NCBI GenBank assembly: GCA_045643825.1
Contig: JAZRFV010000011.1
Span: 1 to 39,064, forward strand
Source: Scatosoma sp045643825
Lineage (GTDB): Bacteria; Bacillota; Clostridia; Christensenellales; Borkfalkiaceae
Length of the DNA: 39,064 nt
Direction: 5' to 3'
The position numbers were made by a program, and so were the translations under genes. The notes under the pieces are model-generated. The model was not told the origin of the DNA and made no database searches. It saw only the letters and a program-made list of their open reading frames with translations. Shown piece after piece: positions 14,809 through 23,160 of this stretch. Every line of letters begins with the position of its first letter. Position 1 is the stretch's first letter.

Positions 14809-17800
14809 TTAAGCACCCAACGTAAATCCAACAACCGTACCGTTCACCGTCACACCGCTAACCGAGTAACGTTTCTCGCCGATTGTAATATACTTGGTAT
14901 AGCCTACAACCACACGCACACCATTAAGAACAACCGTCTTTACTTCCTTGTCGAAGGTTACGCTGAACGTTTGACCGCTTACCGCTACGTCTACAATTGC
15001 ATAATCGCCTACGCTTTCCACGTTCTTCGTTACGGTCAAATCCTCCGCAATCGTCAAATCCGCAACTGCGTTTACGTAGCCAAGGATAACCTTATTCGAG
15101 CTGTAATTCTTTTCGGTATCCTTGTACGCCTTCGTTGCAACCTGATAAATGTTTCTTGCGTTCAACTCTTCCGTGTAAGGGGTGTATACGTAGTCCTGAC
15201 CGCTGGTGTAATTGATCAACAAGTACCCTCTTGCCGACATCGAGCGCGCGTATTGACTAACGCTGATCTTGGTAAGAGCCGCCGTGTACGTCCAAACGTC
15301 CCCTTCTGCCGTATTCCACTTTTGTACGGGTACGTCGGAATAATACCCAGCAGGGAAGGTCGAATGTACAAATTCTACACCGCCGAGATATTCGGTGGGT
15401 ACTATAAAGGTACCAATGCCAGCAATCAAGCTACCGTTCCATTCGTTATAGCTTGCCGAATCGATATCCACCAAGAAACGAAGACCGCTCGTCTCCCCAT
15501 CCGCCGTCAAACGTACCGCAGCGCCGTCTTGCATTGCAAAGCCAATCCATACCGCGTAGAAGGTAACGTCCTCTTCCACAGCGTAGGTGTAGCCCGCAGG
15601 GTACAAATCAGCCGTACCCTCCGCATCCGTCGTCCAACCGATAAATACCTTGGTCAAAGCATTTTCGGAAACCACGGGTGCCAATTCAGGCAAGGTGATT
15701 TTTTCTGCACGTTCACTCGAAACCGTCTTATCGCCGTCCATCAAGGTTACTCTCGGAGGCTTTGCAACCGCCGTCGTCGTGCCGTCCGAGGTAAGGTTGA
15801 GATTGCCGTTTACAGGGCTTGCAAAATCATACAATTCCCCGTTCAAGAACCAGTTGGTTACGTAGTAGAAATCCTCGTCTTCCGTAACAGGCGTGAGATT
15901 TTCAGGGTAAGCAACAGCCTCGCCATAACCTACGCCGACAACGTTACCACCGTTAAAGTATACAGCGGCCATTCTCGTCCAATCAACTGCCCACTCTGCA
16001 TCCGACATATCTTCACTTTCAAACAAATATGCTTCCGTCAATACGTATACCGTACGAGGTGCATTTGCGTTCCCCGTGAAGTAATAGGTAGGGAACTCAC
16101 AGCCCTCTTCAAACAAGATCATATCGATCGTTGCGCCATTGTAAGCCGTGTCAAGCTTAAACGCAATCGTACCGTTTACCGACCAAATGTTGAAGTGTAC
16201 TTCGCCTGTAAGAATGCTACCCAAGGTTACCCAGGTATCCGTTTCTTTTACGTGCAATTTTACTTTAGAGGTGAAGCTTGCAAGGTAAATCTTATGCCAG
16301 TATGCATTTGCGTGCGCATTCGTACCATCTTCGCCTTTTACAGCAGCAGGTCTAAAGCTTGCGCCTTCCTCGCTCCAGTCGTTTACACCCAAGCCAATCA
16401 AGAACTGACCGCTACGAAGATGTACCAAGGAAATCGTCGTTTCCGTCGTTTGCGCATCCCCTACAACGTAATTCTTAACGGCGTTACTTTCCGCAAGATT
16501 GTTCGACCAGAAGGTGCGTGTTTCGTTTAAGGTAATTACGTCACCGCTGTTCATAGGGATTTGGATACCGCTTTCCACCACTGCACCAACACCGTTTGCG
16601 GAAACGTAGTCCGCCTTCAATCTAAACGCAATCGTGTTTGCAGAGCTCCATCTATAGGTGGAGATTTGGCTACCATTCCATGCCTCGCGCAAGGTCGCCG
16701 AACCCGTCGTATAGTACAAGGTAATCTTGTCTAAAATATTCGTATCCGCAATCCAGCTTACGTCTTTGTTTTCGTTTGCCGTCGTATAGTCCGTTTCGTT
16801 AAAGCCGATAAAGAACCAATATTCATTGCCCGAAGTTCTAAATTCAATCTTCGTCACTTCCAAGGTAACGGTGTATACGGCCTGCAAGGTAAGGTTGCCC
16901 GAAGGCATCGTTGCAGGTGCGTTGCCGCCCGTAGCCGTTTTCCATTCCCCTACGTAACCAACCTTTGCAGGTACGTCGGGAAGGTTGATTTCTTCGCCGA
17001 TTGCAAGCTCTTCCGTTTGATAGGTCGAACCGTCAGCATTTAAGTAGGTAAGTCTAAATCTTACGTCGTTGCTTTGCTTTGCAAATACGCCGTTGCTATA
17101 TTGATAGGTTACATCTTCCGTAACGTTCAAAATTTTACCTTCAGCGGTTGCCCAGGAAAGCCCTTCCTTCAAGGTAATCGTCAAGCCCTCATAAGGGGTA
17201 AAGCTGTTCATTACCTTTACGGAAAGTACCGTCTCGTCCACGTATATGCTTACGGGCGCGTGCCAGCCGCCCAACGTCATGGGGAAATCTTCACCCGTGT
17301 AAGCTTTCGTATTATTGTTTTCTTCCGCAATGCTATGCGCCGATCTACCGTTGATGTAGATATATTCTAAAAGGTTTACGCCGTTCGTCGTTCTATGGTC
17401 ATTTACAAAATATGTACCAGTACCGTCCGCAGGCAAAATATTTCTACCGCCAAACGAGATTTTCGCCCAAGCTCTGCCAACCCCGGAGGAATCTACCCAT
17501 TGCATCGTAACGGCACTCGTTACGTCGATTTGGGTTGCCGCCGTTGCCTGCTGGAACCCATTCGCACTCGTATAAATACAAGTAACGTCCTCCGTCGTTT
17601 TCAAGGTTTGGCCTTGCGTGTTTGCCCAGGAAATGCCTGCTTTCAAGGTAACCTCCAAGCCTTCCGCTGCCGCAAACTCGTTCATTACCTTTACTTCAAT
17701 CTTGTGTGCCTTTATATATACACTGACAGGTGCATACCAACCACCCATCTTGAAGGGATAATCTTCCCCTACGTACTGCTCACTTACCGCGTTTTGTCTC

Positions 17801-19572
17801 GTGATTTGATAGAGCGATTGACCGTTAATATGGATATAGGACATCCAATCCATACCGTTTACCGACCAATTGTCGTTTGCATAATAGCTGCCCGTACCAT
17901 CTTCAGGTAAAAGGTTTCTACCGCCGAGCGAGATTTCAAAAACAGATCTATTAAGCGTGCTTTGCGCGCCATTTTCAATCATCTTCATCTGAATTTCGTT
18001 CGTTACATCAATAACATCCGTTGCTTCCGATTCCACGAAACCTTCCGCACTCATATATCTATAGGTGATGTCCTCGTTCATCAGCAACACTTCGCCGTCC
18101 GCGTTCGCCCAAACGATACCACCCTTTAAGGTTACCTCCAAGCCTTCGTAGGCGGTGTATTCCTTCAATACCTTTACCTCTACTTTTGTTTGGTCAACGT
18201 ATACACTAATCGGTGCATACCAACCACCCTCACTCAAGGGGAAGTCTTTACCATACAAGCCGCCGCCCGCATTTTTATCTTCCGCATTTTTCTTGGTGAT
18301 ATCATACGCCGATTGACCGTTGATATAGATATAGGACATCCAGTCCATGCCGTATGTAGACCAGTTGTCGTTTGCGTAATAAGCCTTACCATTTGCAGGA
18401 ATCATCGTTTTTCCACCAAATTCAATGGTAAATCTTACTCTATCGTAATCCGACGAAACTTCCTCCCCCGCTTTCCATGTCATGGTAACAGAGTTCGTCA
18501 CGTCTACAGGCTTTGCAAAACCGCAATGGCTGTAATATTTATAAGTAACGTCCTTCGTTACCTTCAAGATTTCATTTTCCGTAGTTTTCCAAGCGATACC
18601 CGATTTTAAGGTGATTTCTATCCCCTCGTAATCCACATACTCGCTCATAATTTTTACGGTAATCTTGCTCGATCTTACCTGCACGGTGATGGGTGCAAAT
18701 TGCCCACCATTCGACATCGGGGCGCTTTGCCCTACAAAGTTCGTTACACCCGTTTCGTTATCGGTAATGATATCTTGCACGGATCTACCATTTACGTAGA
18801 TATACTCCATCCAATTCATACCGTTGGTGGTTCTATGATCGTTTACGTAATATTCCCCCGAACCATCCGCAGGAAGGGTAACCTTGTTGTCAAGGAAAAT
18901 ATCCAAACCATCATTTCCGTCACGCCACTTCATCGTCACCTTTTCGGTTACGTCGATTTCCGTCGCAGGCGCTTCAATTTGCGTGAATGCTCCGTTCTCA
19001 TACTTAAAGCATACATCCTTGGTCGTAATTAAGGTTTCCCCGTTTATATTCGTCCAAGAAATCCCCTTCTTCAAGGTAACTTCTAACCCCTCGTAAGAGG
19101 TATAGGCGTTCATAATTTTGACCTCAAGTCTATTTCTATTTTGAATACACACGGAAATAGGCGCAAACCAACCGCCATACGACAATGGAGCTTCATTCCC
19201 GTAAAAGCCACCCCCTGCACTTTTATCTTCCGCATTTTTCTTGGTAATATCATACGCCGATTGACCGTTGATATAGATATAGGACATCCAATCCATACCA
19301 TTGGTGTCCCAATGGTCGTTTGCGTAATATTCACCTGTACCGTCCGCAGGAAGTACCGACCTACCGCCGAATTCAATGGTAAATCTCATTCGATTGCTCC
19401 CGTCCGCTCCCGTCTCCTTCCAGGTCATTGTTACCTCTTCCGTCACGTCCACCGTCGTAGCAGCCGCTACCTCTACGGGATTAGAGCTGGGTTTCACAAG
19501 GTTGAATGTTGCGAAAACCGTGGAAAAGAGTGCTACTATTGATAACAACCAAATCCCTAATCTCTTCTTCAT
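14809..19572 (-). CDS. Large secreted repeat protein (1587 residues)
   Basis: A signal peptide is clear: a KKR start, a hydrophobic stretch over about residues 5-24 and an AA-rich cleavage region near 35-39. Five homologous repeats of about 150-165 residues follow (about 41-205, 206-355, 356-519, 520-680 and 681-835). Each opens with DVT-x-x-V-T-M and contains LPADGTG-Y, a ND-x-x-x-T-x-G-M block, Y-I-x-I-NG-x-S, APISV and YEGLEVTLK. Next come an InlB/Listeria-Bacteroides-like repeat (about 837-903), two mutually similar beta modules (about 905-1190) and a second InlB-like unit ending in FYAVW (about 1330-1380). The C-terminal domain begins FAMQDGAAVRL and ends GFTLGA. No LPXTG motif, SLH domain or C-terminal membrane segment is seen, so attachment is unclear. 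An AAAGGAG site precedes the ATG. Adhesion or glycan binding is inference. Confidence 0.88.
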   Translation of the reverse strand: MKKRLGIWLLSIVALFSTVFATFNLVKPSSNPVEVAAATTVDVTEEVTMTWKETGADGSNRMRFTIEFGGRSVLPADGTGEYYANDHWDTNGMDWMSYIYINGQSAYDITKKNAEDKSAGGGFYGNEAPLSYGGWFAPISVCIQNRNRLEVKIMNAYTSYEGLEVTLKKGISWTNINGETLITTKDVCFKYENGAFTQIEAPATEIDVTEKVTMKWRDGNDGLDIFLDNKVTLPADGSGEYYVNDHRTTNGMNWMEYIYVNGRSVQDIITDNETGVTNFVGQSAPMSNGGQFAPITVQVRSSKITVKIMSEYVDYEGIEITLKSGIAWKTTENEILKVTKDVTYKYYSHCGFAKPVDVTNSVTMTWKAGEEVSSDYDRVRFTIEFGGKTMIPANGKAYYANDNWSTYGMDWMSYIYINGQSAYDITKKNAEDKNAGGGLYGKDFPLSEGGWYAPISVYVDQTKVEVKVLKEYTAYEGLEVTLKGGIVWANADGEVLLMNEDITYRYMSAEGFVESEATDVIDVTNEIQMKMIENGAQSTLNRSVFEISLGGRNLLPEDGTGSYYANDNWSVNGMDWMSYIHINGQSLYQITRQNAVSEQYVGEDYPFKMGGWYAPVSVYIKAHKIEVKVMNEFAAAEGLEVTLKAGISWANTQGQTLKTTEDVTCIYTSANGFQQATAATQIDVTSAVTMQWVDSSGVGRAWAKISFGGRNILPADGTGTYFVNDHRTTNGVNLLEYIYINGRSAHSIAEENNNTKAYTGEDFPMTLGGWHAPVSIYVDETVLSVKVMNSFTPYEGLTITLKEGLSWATAEGKILNVTEDVTYQYSNGVFAKQSNDVRFRLTYLNADGSTYQTEELAIGEEINLPDVPAKVGYVGEWKTATGGNAPATMPSGNLTLQAVYTVTLEVTKIEFRTSGNEYWFFIGFNETDYTTANENKDVSWIADTNILDKITLYYTTGSATLREAWNGSQISTYRWSSANTIAFRLKADYVSANGVGAVVESGIQIPMNSGDVITLNETRTFWSNNLAESNAVKNYVVGDAQTTETTISLVHLRSGQFLIGLGVNDWSEEGASFRPAAVKGEDGTNAHANAYWHKIYLASFTSKVKLHVKETDTWVTLGSILTGEVHFNIWSVNGTIAFKLDTAYNGATIDMILFEEGCEFPTYYFTGNANAPRTVYVLTEAYLFESEDMSDAEWAVDWTRMAAVYFNGGNVVGVGYGEAVAYPENLTPVTEDEDFYYVTNWFLNGELYDFASPVNGNLNLTSDGTTTAVAKPPRVTLMDGDKTVSSERAEKITLPELAPVVSENALTKVFIGWTTDAEGTADLYPAGYTYAVEEDVTFYAVWIGFAMQDGAAVRLTADGETSGLRFLVDIDSASYNEWNGSLIAGIGTFIVPTEYLGGVEFVHSTFPAGYYSDVPVQKWNTAEGDVWTYTAALTKISVSQYARSMSARGYLLINYTSGQDYVYTPYTEELNARNIYQVATKAYKDTEKNYSSNKVILGYVNAVADLTIAEDLTVTKNVESVGDYAIVDVAVSGQTFSVTFDKEVKTVVLNGVRVVVGYTKYITIGEKRYSVSGVTVNGTVVGFTLGA

Positions 19573-19653
19573 TGTTTACTCCTTTTTAATAGTTTCCATT
19601 CATTTTTTGCTATTTTTTCTTTCTTATCACATAGACAAAGCGATACCTTCGGC

Positions 19654-19674
19654 TATTATACTACAAGTATAATA
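19654..19674 (-). promoter_or_regulatory. Perfect dyad over the likely -10 box of the surface-protein gene
   Basis: TATTATACT and AGTATAATA form a perfect 9-bp inverted repeat around a 3-nt centre, about 82-102 nt before the start codon of the large secreted protein. Read on the minus strand the right arm contains TATAAT and the left arm TATACT. No good -35 box is seen 17 bp upstream of either, so the promoter may need an activator. Alternatively the dyad may be an operator. Confidence 0.5.
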
Positions 19675-19796
19675 CTTTTTCTTAAAAAAATCTTTCCACT
19701 TCCTTATTATATTTGTTTCAAAAGATAATGAGTTTTTCCCAAAAATAACCACTCATTTTCCCCTTTTAAAGCCCATTTTAAGCAAAAACACCCCAC

Positions 19797-19845
19797 CCAT
19801 GTCCGCATTGAAATAAAAAGCAACGCACCATGTACGCGTTGAAAT
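19797..19845. repeat. Two 18-nt direct repeats, period 31 bp
   Basis: CCATGTCCGCATTGAAAT (19797-19814) and CCATGTACGCGTTGAAAT (19828-19845) differ at two positions and start 31 bp apart. The second copy is part of a stem CAACGC/GCGTTG (19821-19841) that the first copy cannot form. Two copies only, so this is not a CRISPR array. Confidence 0.6.
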
Positions 19846-19862
19846 TATATTATTATATAAAA

Positions 19863-19900
19863 ATGAAGGTATTGTGCGCAGACACACACAACACCTTCAT
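19863..19900 (-). terminator. Hairpin with T tract, minus strand
   Basis: ATGAAGGT-x-TTGTG pairs with CACAA-x-ACCTTCAT. On the minus strand it is followed by TTTTTATATAATAA, fitting a terminator. It is the second terminator-like element in a row downstream of the polysaccharide locus. Confidence 0.65.
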
Positions 19901-20040
19901 TCAATTTCCACTTAATCACCTAAATCTTATCAACCTCTCCCACAGCTCTCCTCAATAGAATATCGCCTTCTAGAAGCCCTCTAACCAAATTAATTTTTAC
20001 CCCCCACGGATTAACAGGAACCCATTTTAGCGTAAAAATT

Positions 20041-20084
20041 AAGCGCGGAACGCCTTATTTTACTGGCCCTTCCGCGCTTTTTTC
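20041..20084. terminator. Terminator at the end of the polysaccharide locus
   Basis: The stem AAGCGCGGAA/TTCCGCGCTT (20041-20050 with 20070-20079) has a short inner GCC/GGC helix. AATTTTT follows on the minus strand and TTTTC on the plus strand. It lies 84 nt beyond the last gene of the locus and may work in both directions. Confidence 0.8.
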
Positions 20085-20168
20085 TATGCAATTTTTCGTT
20101 ACTTTTTGCCGCTGTACCACTTTTGCAATAGAGGTTTAAAACTCATTTTTAAGTAATATTTCACCCAT

Positions 20169-21347
20169 CTATAAATCCAAATTCTTAAATAACTTTGCAA
20201 TTCGTTCTTTCTTGTCAGCTTGCACATTTATACTTGCCTTCAATTCGCGTGATACGTTTTTAGAATCCTTTCCAAACAACAATCTGCACCAACGTTTTAT
20301 CTGATAGAAAGGGAACCATATTTTTCGTTTTTCTAAATTAGGATATTGTGTCTTCAGTTGCTCATAAGGCAAAAAAATTCTTGACCATAAATACTTGATT
20401 CGGCCACCTTTTTTTACTTGTTGTACTGCCACGCGGTTTTCGGTATCCGCATACATACCTGCATACAAAATATAATCTTGTACCTCCCTTGAAAGACTCG
20501 TTGCTTCCATTTTACCAAACCATACGTTCGATGTTTCTTCTACAGCTTTTGAAAACGTAAGCAGCCCACCTTTTTGTAGGAGCCGACAGCACGAATCCGT
20601 TTGATATTGCACATGATGCAACAAAAGGTAGCTATCCAAAAAAGGTCTGACGCCACAACCGCCAATCTCAAAATGCTTTGCCATATGCGCTACGTGATAA
20701 AAATAGAACATTTCATCCGTCATCGCTTTATTATAACACTGACTTTTCACAACGTTTTCCCAAACGCTATATAAGATATCGCTAGAATTTTGCGCGCGTC
20801 CTTCTTCCACTAAACTATGGTGTAACTCCAAATGAACTCCACTAGGTGCATACAACGATATGTCGTGAGAAGATTCCGCGTTCTCAACTTGGTATTCTAA
20901 ATCACGAACCAAACTTTTTTTCGCTTGTTCCAAATTTGATTTATCCACCAAAATATCAATATCGCAACTCGTGCGCATCCAAGGTTCGGGATAATATTGA
21001 CGAATAACGCTACCTTTCAAAGGAATAAAAGGAATTCTCGCTTTTTCTAATACATCACAAATCTGTTCAATTTCATATTGAATTTGTTCGTAACGATAGA
21101 CCGCCATATTACGCTCTTGCAAAAAGCGTTTTCTTGCTTCTGTTCCATCGGGCAATAAGCCGTGTTTATCGAGCGCATCACCAATGAGATGTGCCAAATC
21201 GTGCCGTTTGGAAAGCTTAAATAAAGCAGGCAATATATCAGGTGTTATTAAGTTTTTTATTTCATCGCAAAGCTCGTCACCATTTATCTCAAAACGAATC
21301 AATGCAAAAAACACTTTCTCAACCATTCGTTGCATACCTGCCCCCAT
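20169..21347 (-). CDS. Nucleotidyltransferase-family protein (PF14907-like)
   Basis: This 392-residue protein carries the signature of the NTP_transf_5 type. A helical N-terminal third is followed by PLKGSVIRQYYPEPWMRTSCDIDILV (in part, around residues 113-137). Here the G-S and D-I-D elements match the metal-binding core of the nucleotidyltransferase fold. A GVHLELHH segment lies further on. Members occur in capsule and exopolysaccharide loci and their reaction is not established. It is the last gene of the long operon, 11 nt after the epimerase gene. The first ATG (21347) lacks a clear ribosome binding site. ATG at 21335, preceded by GGGGGCAGG, may be the true start, which would shorten the protein by four residues. 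Confidence 0.8.
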   Translation of the reverse strand: MGAGMQRMVEKVFFALIRFEINGDELCDEIKNLITPDILPALFKLSKRHDLAHLIGDALDKHGLLPDGTEARKRFLQERNMAVYRYEQIQYEIEQICDVLEKARIPFIPLKGSVIRQYYPEPWMRTSCDIDILVDKSNLEQAKKSLVRDLEYQVENAESSHDISLYAPSGVHLELHHSLVEEGRAQNSSDILYSVWENVVKSQCYNKAMTDEMFYFYHVAHMAKHFEIGGCGVRPFLDSYLLLHHVQYQTDSCCRLLQKGGLLTFSKAVEETSNVWFGKMEATSLSREVQDYILYAGMYADTENRVAVQQVKKGGRIKYLWSRIFLPYEQLKTQYPNLEKRKIWFPFYQIKRWCRLLFGKDSKNVSRELKASINVQADKKERIAKLFKNLDL

Positions 21348-21358
21348 TTAATTACTGT

Positions 21359-22432
21359 TTAGACCTTGTAAAACTCTTTATACCATTCAGCAAACTTTCG
21401 AAGCCCGACGCGAAGCGGCGTGGCAGGCTTGAAACCAAAATCCTCTTCCAAAGCGGAAGTATCCGCATACGTTACAGGCACGTCCCCGGCTTGCATAGGC
21501 ACAAGTTCTTTATGCGCCTCAAAATCATAATCCGCAGGAAGTACTTCCGCACGAATAAGCTCTTGCTGTAAAATATCCACGAAATCAAGGAGATTTTCAG
21601 GGCTGCTATTGCCGATATTATACACTTTATACGGCGCTAAAGGCAAACCGTCCTCCCCGTTTTGTTTCTCAGGTGCGTGTTGCATAACGCGCTTTACACC
21701 CTCTACAATATCGTCCACAAACGTGAAATCACGCTTGCAATTGCCATAATTAAAAATCTGGATTTTATCGCCCTTCAAAAGTTTGTTGGTAAACCCAAAG
21801 TACGCCATATCAGGACGGCCCGCAGGCCCGTAAACGGTAAAGAAGCGAAGCCCCGTTGAAGGAATATTATACAGCTTACTATAAGCGTGCGCCAACAATT
21901 CGTTGGATTTTTTCGTCGCCGCATACAAAGATACGGGATTATCCACTTTGTCATCCGTGGAATACGGAACTTTTTTATTCGAGCCGTACACCGACGAGCT
22001 GGATGCGTAAACCAAATGTTCTACTGGATTATGTCGACACGCCTCCAAAATATTATAAAAACCGATTAAATTTGCTTCGATATATACGTCAGGATTGGTA
22101 ATCGAATATCGAACCCCTGCCTGCGCCGCCAAGTTGACAACCACTGCAGGTTTATGTTCGGTGAAAATGCTGTCAATCAGTACCTTATCCGCAATACTTC
22201 CACGAATAAAATCCCATTCGCAATCTTCTTTTTCACTTACCGCTTTTTCGATTTCCGAAAGGCGATATTCTTTAATGGATACGTCGTAATAATCGTTCAT
22301 ATTATCAATGCCGATAATATGAATATCTTGATAAGAACGCAAAAGCTCCAAGACAAGATTACAGCCAATAAACCCTGCCGCGCCCGTCACAAGAATTGTT
22401 TTGTTGTTCAAGTCTACGTTTTGATTCAACAT
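21359..22432 (-). CDS. NAD-dependent epimerase, UDP-glucuronate 4-epimerase-like
   Basis: This is an extended short-chain dehydrogenase/reductase of 357 residues. It has the NAD-binding TGAAGFIG motif (16-23), the LAAQAGVRYS segment (101-110) typical of CapI/LpsL UDP-glucuronate 4-epimerases, SSSSVYG (144-150) and the catalytic Y170-x3-K174 pair. It would interconvert UDP-glucuronate and UDP-galacturonate for polysaccharide assembly. The start codon overlaps the stop of the upstream nucleotidyltransferase (ATGTTGA), so translation is coupled. Together with the kinase and nucleotidyltransferase upstream it forms a plausible uronate activation set. Substrate assignment rests on motif memory and context. 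Confidence 0.85.
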   Translation of the reverse strand: MLNQNVDLNNKTILVTGAAGFIGCNLVLELLRSYQDIHIIGIDNMNDYYDVSIKEYRLSEIEKAVSEKEDCEWDFIRGSIADKVLIDSIFTEHKPAVVVNLAAQAGVRYSITNPDVYIEANLIGFYNILEACRHNPVEHLVYASSSSVYGSNKKVPYSTDDKVDNPVSLYAATKKSNELLAHAYSKLYNIPSTGLRFFTVYGPAGRPDMAYFGFTNKLLKGDKIQIFNYGNCKRDFTFVDDIVEGVKRVMQHAPEKQNGEDGLPLAPYKVYNIGNSSPENLLDFVDILQQELIRAEVLPADYDFEAHKELVPMQAGDVPVTYADTSALEEDFGFKPATPLRVGLRKFAEWYKEFYKV

Positions 22433-23160
22433 ATACCCTTGTACTCCTTTTGCACTCTTTCATAGCTTTCCAAATTACCGATATCATAGCGTTTTCCTGG
22501 CATTTCCATTGCGTGCACAGTCGTTTGTGTACAAAGCCAAGCAATATAACTTCCAGGAGCATCTACGCCACAACCGCTTTCAATGCCTTTTTTCACAAGC
22601 CTTGCGTCTTCATTTGTGTAATAATAGAAGGGAGGGCAAGCCCAATTCGATTTCGGTTCAGCGGGTTTTTCCGTTAAACGAAGAATTTTATCATTTTTAT
22701 CCACTTCCGCTACGCCGCTCTTTTGCAATTTTTGCATCGATGCTTCATAGTACCGCATAATGCAAGACGTGCCCTTTCCCTTCGCATAAACAATAAATTT
22801 CGTCAAGCTGAAATCAAGAAGATTGTCCCCTGCAATTACCAACATATCGTCGTCAAGTGAAAGCTCGTCAATGGCAAATTGAATATCGCGCACCGCACCA
22901 AGACGGGTTTCGTTTGTACTGGTGCCATCGTCGACAATTGTAATCTTTTGAGCCTTTGGTGCACACCATGTACGGAAACAATCGGCAAATTTATGATTAG
23001 AAATCACCACGTATTCATCCACCAATCCAAGCGAATCGATGTCGTCTATCAACCAATCAAGAATTGTTTTATCTTGTACTTTTAACAACGGTTTCGGAAA
23101 GTTTTCTGTTAAAGGATATAATCTTGTCGCGTATCCTGCCGCTAAAATCAAACATTTCAT
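22426..23160 (-). CDS. Sugar-1-phosphate nucleotidyltransferase
   Basis: This 244-residue protein has the nucleotidyltransferase signature LILAAGYATRLYPLT followed by FPKPLL at its N-terminus, the nucleotide and metal-binding loop of the family. AGDNL near residue 95 carries the metal-binding aspartate. It would join a nucleoside triphosphate to a sugar-1-phosphate. The start overlaps the stop of the kinase gene by 4 nt (ATGA). The natural reading is that it uses the product of that kinase; which nucleotide and sugar are used is not visible. Confidence 0.85.
   Translation of the reverse strand: MKCLILAAGYATRLYPLTENFPKPLLKVQDKTILDWLIDDIDSLGLVDEYVVISNHKFADCFRTWCAPKAQKITIVDDGTSTNETRLGAVRDIQFAIDELSLDDDMLVIAGDNLLDFSLTKFIVYAKGKGTSCIMRYYEASMQKLQKSGVAEVDKNDKILRLTEKPAEPKSNWACPPFYYYTNEDARLVKKGIESGCGVDAPGSYIAWLCTQTTVHAMEMPGKRYDIGNLESYERVQKEYKGIC

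Larger units (their letters stand above)
19675..20168. other. Gene-poor intergenic region with hairpins and short repeats
   Basis: No complete gene is visible. The region holds an imperfect hairpin with AATGAGT/ACTCATT arms (19727-19757), two direct repeats of 18 nt (19797-19814 and 19828-19845) and an AT-rich stretch (19846-19862). It also holds two strong hairpins (19863-19900 and 20041-20079). Between these hairpins a 44-codon open stretch on the minus strand (19920-20054) reads protein-like but lacks an ATG or GTG start. Confidence 0.7.

Noticed and set aside
14707..16530. 607-codon open frame on the plus strand opposite the large surface-protein gene
   Set aside because: It is antisense to a clear gene with signal peptide and repeats. 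It is rich in Arg, Cys and Tyr with no domain and no ribosome binding site, as expected from reading a regular codon pattern backwards.
19797..19845. CRISPR-like spacing of two short repeats
   Set aside because: Only two imperfect 18-nt units, no further copies in the neighbourhood and no cas genes.
19920..20054. A complete small protein gene of 44 codons
   Set aside because: No ATG or GTG start is present and an open stretch of this length is not rare by chance, so it is kept only as a possible remnant.
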